A DNA stretch of 14,758 nucleotides from positions 1 to 14,758 of the forward strand of contig JAISRF010000116.1 in assembly GCA_031273775.1 (NCBI GenBank), in the 5' to 3' direction. This DNA is from Oscillospiraceae bacterium (GTDB lineage Bacteria; Bacillota; Clostridia; Oscillospirales; Acutalibacteraceae). Shown here piece after piece: positions 7,412-13,342 of the stretch. The notes beneath the pieces were generated by a model. It did no database searches. It saw only the letters and a list, made by a program, of their open reading frames with translations, and had not been told where the DNA came from. The position numbers were made by a program, and so were the translations under genes. Each line of letters starts with the position of its first letter. Position 1 is the first letter of the stretch.

Positions 7412-8344
7412 ATGACATCGATTCCCGAATCCGTCGCCTTTTTCAAAAGCGAAAAATGGAGAAAGCTCCGTTCTCATTATTTAACCATGAATTTCGCAAC
7501 CGGCATCGGTTGGAAAATCGTCAGGCTTGTAATTCTTTTCGGCCTTTGTTACCTGATCCTATATCCGTTTTTCATTAAAATCATCAACGCGTTCAAGGGG
7601 CCCGCGGATTTTTACGACCCGACGGTTCGCTTTGTGCCGAAAACCTTTACCACCAACAATATCCTGACTGTGCTGACGGATACGGGATTTTTGAACGCGC
7701 TCAAAAACACGGCGTTTGTTTCAATCACTACGGCCGTGCTTCAAACGGTGGTTTCATCGCTGATCGGTTACGGCTTTGCTCGGTTCAAATTCAAGCTCAA
7801 CGGCCTTTTATTCTCCATGGTTATCCTGTCGTTGGTCGTTCCTCCGTCCACCATTATAATTCCGCTTTATTTAAGATTCAGGTCTTTTCTGGGGATTTTT
7901 GAGCTGCTCGGCACACCGTTCCCGCTGTTCATACTGTCCGTCACCGGTTTCGGCATTAAAAACGCACTGTACATTTATATGTTTCGGCAGTTTTTCCGAA
8001 ACTCGCCGAAGGAGTTGGAGGAAGCGGCTTATATTGATGGCTGCGGAACCTTCAAAACCTATTCAAAAATCATGCTTCCGTCCGCAACCTCCGTGTTTAT
8101 CACCGTTTTAATGCTATCTCTCGCGTGGCAGTGGACCGATATGATTTACAGTTCCATGTTCCTGCTCAACTGGGATTATCTGGCGCGGTTCCTGCAAACC
8201 GTTACCTTCAGCACCGACGCGATGGTCGGCTCGAATATGCTCAGCATTGCCACGGTGGCGGCGGTTCTGCCCATTGCGTTGGTTTACATCTTTTTTCAGC
8301 GGCATTTGATCCAGTCCATCAGCAGTTCCGGGCTGGTAGGATAA
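7412..8344 (+). CDS. Sugar ABC transporter permease, LplC/UgpE type
   Basis: This 310-residue partner of the preceding permease completes the membrane pair of the second CUT1 transporter. After a hydrophilic 30-residue N-terminus the first helix spans about 35-58. It is followed by the INAFKGPADFYDP segment, where family members carry a short FK-containing linker. Further helices lie at about 98-120, 132-152, 166-188, 225-245 and 272-295. The EAA loop at 201-223 is close to consensus (ELEEAAYIDGCGTFKTY then IMLP). The C-terminus ends SISSSGLVG, a common ending (Gly-Leu/Met-X-Gly) in these permeases. The start is supported by AGGAGG at 7398-7403. The 162-bp gap from its partner is unusual, since such pairs are normally separated by only a few bases. 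Confidence 0.94.
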   Translation: MTSIPESVAFFKSEKWRKLRSHYLTMNFATGIGWKIVRLVILFGLCYLILYPFFIKIINAFKGPADFYDPTVRFVPKTFTTNNILTVLTDTGFLNALKNTAFVSITTAVLQTVVSSLIGYGFARFKFKLNGLLFSMVILSLVVPPSTIIIPLYLRFRSFLGIFELLGTPFPLFILSVTGFGIKNALYIYMFRQFFRNSPKELEEAAYIDGCGTFKTYSKIMLPSATSVFITVLMLSLAWQWTDMIYSSMFLLNWDYLARFLQTVTFSTDAMVGSNMLSIATVAAVLPIALVYIFFQRHLIQSISSSGLVG

Positions 8345-8358
8345 GATGTAGGCGGGAA

Positions 8359-8399
8359 TTTGGCGGGGATTAGAACGCGGTTTGCCCCCCTGCGCCAAA
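8359..8399 (+). other. Imperfect hairpin in permease-to-propeller gap
   Basis: TTTGGCG plus GGG (8359-8368) can pair with CCC and CGCCAAA (8388-8399) across a two-base bulge. No T-tract follows, so termination is unlikely. It may be an mRNA processing or stabilising element between the permease message and the downstream surface-protein genes. Confidence 0.35.
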
Positions 8400-8437
8400 A
8401 ATCCGGATTCCGGCTTCAAAAAGAAAGGGGTTTTGAT

Positions 8438-8527
8438 ATGATTGTACGGGATTTGACAAGCGTTATTTCTCGCGCGGGGCGAAATCCGCGTGGAGGTAAT
8501 AAAAAAAGCTTCAGGGAAAGGTGGTGA
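8438..8527 (+). CDS. Possible 29-codon leader ORF
   Basis: An ATG preceded by AAAGGGG (8424-8430, seven bases away) opens a 29-codon frame. It encodes a basic peptide with an Arg/Lys/Gly-rich C-terminal half and ends at TGA 8525-8527. The stop is six bases before the GTG start of the next gene and inside its ribosome-site region, a geometry suited to translational coupling. I recognise no family. It may be a coupling leader, a short peptide or chance. It occupies part of the 189-bp gap between the permease and the propeller gene. Confidence 0.3.
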   Translation: MIVRDLTSVISRAGRNPRGGNKKSFRERW

Positions 8528-8533
8528 ATTAAC

Positions 8534-9967
8534 GTGGCAAAAAAAATAATGACGGCGTTGGGGATCGTTTTGGCGTTGGCTCTGTTTATGGCGCTTCCCG
8601 TGTCCGCAGCCTCAACGCTGACTATTACGCCCTCTGCGGGCCGGAACATCTTCACGGGAACCGGTTCCGACCAATACCGGTACGGCTCATCTATCATCAT
8701 CAATGACGACAGAAGCATTGACGTGTGGTTCGCCGCGCCCGGCTCCGCTCAGGGCTTTTCCTGCTGGGACAGCGTAAGATACCGGCGCTCAACCGATGGA
8801 GGCAAAACCTGGACCGCGGACAAAAAGGTTCTGGAGGGCACGAGAAACGCGGACGATCAATATTCCACCTGTGATCCCGGTGTGGTTAAATTCGGCGGAT
8901 ATTATTATATCGGCTACACCTCCGTCGTCAAGAGTAATTACGACGCGTATCACAATGAAACGGGTAATCAGGTTTATATCGCGCGGTCGCAAAACCCGGA
9001 CGGCCCCTACGAAAAATGGAACGGGAACGGATGGGGAGGAAACAGCCCGAAAGCTTTTATTACATATCCGATTCCCACCACGAGCTGGGGGAGCGGAGAA
9101 CCCGGCTTTGTGGTGAAAGACGGCACAGTGTACATTTATTATACGGTAAATGATGCCACCGAAGGACTTATGACGAAGGTGGCGACCGCTCCGGCCACCG
9201 ACGCGAACTGGCCCGGCAAGGTGACACAGAGGGGAACCGCGCTGAGAAGAGTTCCCGGGGACGATTCCGCCGATGTAAAATATATTGACGATTATAATAA
9301 ATTTATCGCGGTGTACACCTCAAAAAGATGGACTGAGGACAGCTATATCTCGACCTATCTGTCTGACGACGGGATCCATTTTTCTGAGATCGCGTATTTT
9401 GAGAACAACGCGAATCTGCAAAAGCGCCTCCATAATATGGGGATCAGCGGTCGCGCGGACGGTCACCTCAGACTGTCTGACAGCAATTTTGTCATTTACG
9501 CTTACGGACCCGGCAGCCCCACCATTTGGAACACCTATTTTACCCCCGTTTCGTTCAGGTACAATACCACAACGGTGAGTCGGAATCCGGGCACATCGGA
9601 TCCGGAATCCTCGGCGGCGAAAACCTCCTCCGTCTCTCCGGGTCAGAATCCCGCTTCCTCAACGCCGGCAAATCAAAATTCCGCTTCCCCCGCGCTGTCC
9701 GGTCAGGTTACGTCTGACACTTCCGCTGAAGGCGATAGCGCCGGCGCGCCGACCGACACGGAAGACACTGACTCCCTTGAAACCGCCGAAAGCGGGGCGG
9801 ACGAAAGCGCCGCGGACGAAAGCGGAGGTTCCGCGGATCGGGACGGCAAAACCGCCAATTTCCTGTTGCCCCTCATTATTATCGCGGCTCTGATCTTGGC
9901 TGCGGGTTCCGTGACGGCGGTTCTGCTGATCAGAAGATCAAAGAAGCTAAAGGAAACACCGGAATAA
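8534..9967 (+). CDS. Membrane-anchored five-bladed beta-propeller protein (GH43-like fold), paralogue 1
   Basis: This 477-residue protein has a signal peptide at 1-25. It carries five blade-like repeats near 50-68 (YGSSIIINDDRSIDVWF), 112-130 (CDPGVVKFGGYYYIGYTS), 188-204 (GEPGFVVKDGTVYIYYT), 245-263 (SADVKYIDDYNKFIAVYTS) and 307-325. One Asp-box (STDGGKTW) lies at 86-93. Then come a Ser/Thr/Glu/Ala-rich linker at about 350-440, a membrane helix at about 443-467 and a basic tail (RRSKK). Asp114 before Pro-Gly-Val and Glu189 before Pro sit where GH43-type enzymes keep acidic catalytic residues. An extracellular glycosidase or glycan-binding role is therefore possible but unproven. The GTG start is preferred over the in-frame ATG at 8549: AAAGGTGG (8517-8524) is well placed and it adds Lys residues to the signal peptide. 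It is homologous to the gene at 11833. Confidence 0.82.
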   Translation: MAKKIMTALGIVLALALFMALPVSAASTLTITPSAGRNIFTGTGSDQYRYGSSIIINDDRSIDVWFAAPGSAQGFSCWDSVRYRRSTDGGKTWTADKKVLEGTRNADDQYSTCDPGVVKFGGYYYIGYTSVVKSNYDAYHNETGNQVYIARSQNPDGPYEKWNGNGWGGNSPKAFITYPIPTTSWGSGEPGFVVKDGTVYIYYTVNDATEGLMTKVATAPATDANWPGKVTQRGTALRRVPGDDSADVKYIDDYNKFIAVYTSKRWTEDSYISTYLSDDGIHFSEIAYFENNANLQKRLHNMGISGRADGHLRLSDSNFVIYAYGPGSPTIWNTYFTPVSFRYNTTTVSRNPGTSDPESSAAKTSSVSPGQNPASSTPANQNSASPALSGQVTSDTSAEGDSAGAPTDTEDTDSLETAESGADESAADESGGSADRDGKTANFLLPLIIIAALILAAGSVTAVLLIRRSKKLKETPE

Positions 9968-10017
9968 CCCCCGGCTCCGAACGAATTTTCAGCTTTACCA
10001 AGAAAGGAAAATAATTT

Positions 10018-11664
10018 ATGAATAAGCAAATCTTGACAAAAATTTTCGCGCTTTTCTGTTGCCTTATCATGCTTTTTACCGTAGCTTCCTGCCAAAAGAA
10101 AGACACGGCCAGTGGAGATATTGTTTCTTACGATGAAAGCGGAAATCCCATTTATGAGGACGATGTAAGTAAAGAAATTCTATTGGACGACGACGGAAAC
10201 CCGGTCTACGACGACAACGGAAACCCTGTCTATATTGACCCTGAAACCGGCAGCCGGATCAACGGGGGCAGCTCCTCCGGGGGCAACTCCGCCGGAAACA
10301 CTCCGGGAGGCTCAAGCACCGGCTCCGGCAATACAAATATTGTGAGCGGCACCAAGCCGCAGGATAAGGTGGAACAAACCCCGGACCAGATAGCGAACAT
10401 CCAAAAGCTTGAGGATCACGTAATCAATGAAAAGATCAAAAACCTCGGCAACAGCTTTCAGGGCAAGGGAAACACCAAGGGAACCGTCAAGGTGATGAGC
10501 TTTTATCCGGCGGGAGGCCCCGGCGGAACGTATTTTGGCGAAGCTGTGGGCACGCGGTTCAAGCGTGATATTCTCCAGATTGAAAAGGACTACAACATCA
10601 AAATCGAATGGCAACTCATGCCGATTAACGGTTACGGCGCGAACATTGTTCTGGAAAAGGCGGCGGGGCGTGTTCCGGCGAATATTTTTTACTGGTGGAG
10701 CGCGGAGCTGATCAATAACAGGATCGCCGCCGACCTCAGAACGGTGAAATCCATTGATCTGGCTCACAACGAATGGAACGCGGCCTCCATTCTCGCGACC
10801 ACCTTCAACAGCAACATATACGGCGTGTCCGCCAGCATCACCACCGGTGACTTTATGTACTTTAACAAGAAATTGGCGGAGCAATATAACCTCGGAGACA
10901 TTTACGCGATGGTGAGGAATAAACAGTGGACCTTTGACAAGTTTGTCCAGCTGAGTCAGGAAATCTACAACAAATCAAACCACAGCATTTACGGCTGTAC
11001 CCTGTTTTCACAGAAAAGTGTGATTCAGAACTTTGTTTACTGCAATGACACCAAACCCATTACCGTTGTAAACGGCAAAGCAAAGTACAACGGGCTTGAC
11101 CCCAAGGTGGAGGCCGCGTACACCTCTCTCTTGAAGCCGGGCGTGTTTATTCCCAAAGAAGTGTCTGACGCGGCCGGCGGAGATCAGCAGGTGTTCACGG
11201 ATAGAAAGGCTCTGTTCAGTTACGCCGGCGTCAACATGAACATGAACGATGACTACGGCCTGATACCGTTGCCCATCGGTCCCAACGCAACGGATTATGT
11301 TGAAATTATTTCCAGCGCGTATGAAGATATGTGGTATCTGTACGATGAGGATCCCGACATTGAGGACGCCGGAACGGTTTTGGTCGCGCTGGCCAACCGC
11401 ATCCGCGTGAAGTCGAATGAATTCGACATCAACAAAGCGTCGAAGCTGCGGGACGACGAGAGTCTGCAAATGCTGCATTATTTGTCCAACGGCTCGCTGA
11501 AGCTGATGCGCCAGTGCACCGTACCGTCTTATGACATTGCCATCGCCAATATTATGAACGGTACGCAAACCCCTGCTCAGGCGCTGGCGTCCATTAAAAA
11601 CATGGCTGACGAAGAGGTTGAGCTGTATTTCAACGTCGGCGGCGGTCAGGCACCTACACTGTAG
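10018..11664 (+). CDS. Extracellular solute-binding lipoprotein of the sugar ABC transporter
   Basis: This 548-residue substrate-binding lipoprotein has a lipoprotein signal peptide at 1-24 with lipobox V-A-S-C, Cys25 being lipidated. An acidic repeat region at 38-72 carries three copies of a (D/S)xxGNP(V/I)Y unit. A Gly/Ser/Asn-rich linker at about 82-110 and a charged helical stretch at about 112-148 follow. The binding domain runs from about 155 to the end (GTVKVMSFYPAGGPGG, then FYWWSAELINNRIAADL). It resembles family 1 extracellular solute-binding proteins but is divergent. The roughly 130-residue tether before the domain is longer than usual. AAAGGA upstream supports the ATG. The gene sits two genes downstream of the second permease pair, so it probably serves that pair. 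It ends just before a strong terminator. Confidence 0.88.
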   Translation: MNKQILTKIFALFCCLIMLFTVASCQKKDTASGDIVSYDESGNPIYEDDVSKEILLDDDGNPVYDDNGNPVYIDPETGSRINGGSSSGGNSAGNTPGGSSTGSGNTNIVSGTKPQDKVEQTPDQIANIQKLEDHVINEKIKNLGNSFQGKGNTKGTVKVMSFYPAGGPGGTYFGEAVGTRFKRDILQIEKDYNIKIEWQLMPINGYGANIVLEKAAGRVPANIFYWWSAELINNRIAADLRTVKSIDLAHNEWNAASILATTFNSNIYGVSASITTGDFMYFNKKLAEQYNLGDIYAMVRNKQWTFDKFVQLSQEIYNKSNHSIYGCTLFSQKSVIQNFVYCNDTKPITVVNGKAKYNGLDPKVEAAYTSLLKPGVFIPKEVSDAAGGDQQVFTDRKALFSYAGVNMNMNDDYGLIPLPIGPNATDYVEIISSAYEDMWYLYDEDPDIEDAGTVLVALANRIRVKSNEFDINKASKLRDDESLQMLHYLSNGSLKLMRQCTVPSYDIAIANIMNGTQTPAQALASIKNMADEEVELYFNVGGGQAPTL

Positions 11665-11676
11665 AACCTTGTTATC

Positions 11677-11730
11677 AACGCGGGAAGAAGAATTGAGCTT
11701 ATAACCTTTCACCTTCTTCCCGCGTTTTTT
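11677..11730 (+). terminator. Strong Rho-independent terminator
   Basis: The 14-bp perfect stem AACGCGGGAAGAAG (11677-11690) / CTTCTTCCCGCGTT (11713-11726) has a 22-base loop, and a run of six T residues (11725-11730) follows. It lies 13 bases after the stop of the solute-binding protein gene and ends the upstream transcript. Confidence 0.9.
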
Positions 11731-11755
11731 CGCGCAAATGAACAGGCGCGAAAAA
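11726..11755 (+). repeat. Second inverted repeat overlapping the terminator T-tract
   Basis: TTTTTCGCGC (11726-11735) and GCGCGAAAAA (11746-11755) form a perfect 10-bp stem with a 10-base loop. The left arm uses the T-tract of the terminator and the right arm runs into copy B of the dispersed motif. It could be a tail structure, a protein-binding palindrome or part of a recombined end. Confidence 0.65.
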
Positions 11756-11777
11756 GGCCGCAAAGACAATGCTTAAT
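11751..11777 (+). repeat. Copy B of the 25-27 nt dispersed motif
   Basis: This matches 6210-6234 except for one substitution and a CA insertion. It lies 55 bases before the ATG of the second propeller gene. The AT-rich stretch at 11801-11812 (TATTATATATTT) could serve as a -10 region, but no good -35 is visible. Confidence 0.6.
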
Positions 11778-11832
11778 GTACAGTGGAGTTGGCGGGTCAT
11801 TATTATATATTTTCGAAAGCGGGTATTGTTTA

Positions 11833-13254
11833 ATGTCCAAAAAGCGGGGGCCTCCCTTTGCGCGTTTTTGCGCAGGGGTTTTGGCGGCGACCACAGCTCT
11901 TTTGCTTTCGCCTGCCGCGCCGGTGTCCGCTATTTCAGACATAAGCGTTTCACTCACCGGCGGGTGGGATATTTTTACCGCGGAGCAAACCGGCTCGGGT
12001 TCCTACCGTTACGGCCCGTCCGTCATCATCAACGCCGATAAAAGCGTTGACGCGTGGTTCGCCTCCCCCGGGGACGGCAACGGGTGGGACAGGATAAGAT
12101 ACCGTCATTCCACAGACGATGGCAGGACGTGGACGCCTGACGTCCCGGTTCTGCAGGGCACGACGGGCGCGCGTGACGCGAACACCGCGGGCGACCCCGG
12201 CGTGATTAAAGCAGGCGGTTATTATTATATCGGCTACACCTCCACATCAAGCGCGGATCAGACAGACAATGAGATTTTTATCGCGCGCTCCGAAAATCCG
12301 GACGGCCCCTTTGAAAAATGGAACGGAACCGGGTGGGGCGGCAATCCCCAACCCTTTATCCGTTTTAGTGAGGCGACCGGCGAATGGGGCGCGGGCGAGC
12401 CGAGCTTTGTGCTGAAGGACGGCGTAATTTATATTTATTACACGGTGCGAACCATTGACGGATCCCCTGACGGACGCAACGACACAAGACTGATGACCGC
12501 GCCCGCCTCCGATCCCGACTGGCCGGGACGTCTGACTTATAAAGGCATTGTTTTTGACAAACAGGGAAGCGACGATTCAGCCGACATCAAATATATTGAC
12601 GAATATGAAAAATTTATCGCGTTTTATACCACCTCGCGTATGACGGAAAACAGCTCGGTTTTGGCCTTTGAATCGGATGACGGCTTTGTTTTTATTTTAA
12701 GCAACCTGATTTTAAACGGCGCGCTGAAACCCTATCTGCACAATATGGGCGTCAGTGGCAGGGAAAACGGCCACATAAACCTTTCTGATAACAATTTCAT
12801 CGCCTATGCTTACGGCACAAGACATGCGCACTGGAACACGTATCTTAATCCCATTAAATTCAGCTTTGATTCTTCGGTGACCAGCCGCCGTCCCGGAACC
12901 CCGGAGGATGAGACCTCCCACGGGCCGGGTTCCACATCCGGGGCGGACAAAGCCCCCGAAAGCCAAAAGCCGTATTATCCGGCATCGGCTGCCGTGTCCG
13001 CCGCCAACCCGTCTTCACAGGTCACGTCCTCCGCCGGCGAAGAAAGCGGCGCTCAAACCGGACAGGATGAAGCGTCTTTGCCCGAAAGCGCCCAAAGCGC
13101 GGCGGAGGACAGCGCCGCCGAGCCGCCCGCCGAGCCGCCCGCCAAGCCGCCCGCCAAGCCGCCGTCAGTCGAATATATAATCGGCGGCGTTACCGCGGCT
13201 GTAATTTTGTTTTTTGCGGTTGCCGCGTTTTTTTGGAAAAGAAGAAAAGATTGA
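11833..13254 (+). CDS. Membrane-anchored five-bladed beta-propeller protein (GH43-like fold), paralogue 2
   Basis: This 473-residue paralogue of the product at 8534 matches it along its full length except the linker. It has a signal peptide at 1-33 (Lys/Arg start, Val-Ser-Ala end). Blade repeats lie near 60-78, 121-137 (DPGVIKAGGYYYIGYTS), 188-204 (GEPSFVLKDGVIYIYYT), 249-266 and 309-327. An Asp-box (STDDGRTW) is at 93-100. A disordered linker at about 350-445 ends in EPPA/KPPA repeats, followed by a membrane helix at about 448-467 and the tail KRRKD. Asp121 and Glu189 are conserved with paralogue 1. ATG 11833 is chosen over the in-frame ATG at 11776, because the upstream extension would put 19 mixed residues before an otherwise canonical signal peptide. 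The ribosome site is weak (AAAGCGGG). It follows a terminator, so it is probably transcribed separately, perhaps with the rhamnosidase. Confidence 0.83.
   Translation: MSKKRGPPFARFCAGVLAATTALLLSPAAPVSAISDISVSLTGGWDIFTAEQTGSGSYRYGPSVIINADKSVDAWFASPGDGNGWDRIRYRHSTDDGRTWTPDVPVLQGTTGARDANTAGDPGVIKAGGYYYIGYTSTSSADQTDNEIFIARSENPDGPFEKWNGTGWGGNPQPFIRFSEATGEWGAGEPSFVLKDGVIYIYYTVRTIDGSPDGRNDTRLMTAPASDPDWPGRLTYKGIVFDKQGSDDSADIKYIDEYEKFIAFYTTSRMTENSSVLAFESDDGFVFILSNLILNGALKPYLHNMGVSGRENGHINLSDNNFIAYAYGTRHAHWNTYLNPIKFSFDSSVTSRRPGTPEDETSHGPGSTSGADKAPESQKPYYPASAAVSAANPSSQVTSSAGEESGAQTGQDEASLPESAQSAAEDSAAEPPAEPPAKPPAKPPSVEYIIGGVTAAVILFFAVAAFFWKRRKD
13120..13164 (+). repeat. 12-bp coding tandem repeat (EPPA/KPPA)
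   Basis: About 3.75 copies of a GC-rich 12-bp unit (GAGCCGCCCGCC, then AAG in place of GAG) encode EPPA-EPPA-KPPA-KPP just before the membrane helix of paralogue 2. Copy number may vary by slippage. Paralogue 1 lacks it. Confidence 0.85.
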
Positions 13255-13342
13255 GTCTTATTCCCCGCCCATTGTGGCAAATCTCCCGTAATTCGGCGGA
13301 GAAATATATTTAAAGCCAAAAACCAAAGGAGCGTTTTTGAAA

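Noticed and set aside
8453..8458. TTGACA as a -35 box before the propeller gene
   Set aside because: The sequence 16-18 bases downstream is GC-rich (CGCGCGGGGC), with nothing like TATAAT.
8534..9967. Sialidase (GH33) call from the Asp-box
   Set aside because: Only one clear Asp-box is present and I see no Arg-Ile-Pro motif or arginine triad. The blade pattern and number fit a five-bladed propeller better than a six-bladed sialidase.
9600..9967. Sortase anchor in the C-termini of the propeller proteins
   Set aside because: No LPXTG-like motif precedes the hydrophobic segment in either protein; they look like plain membrane anchors.
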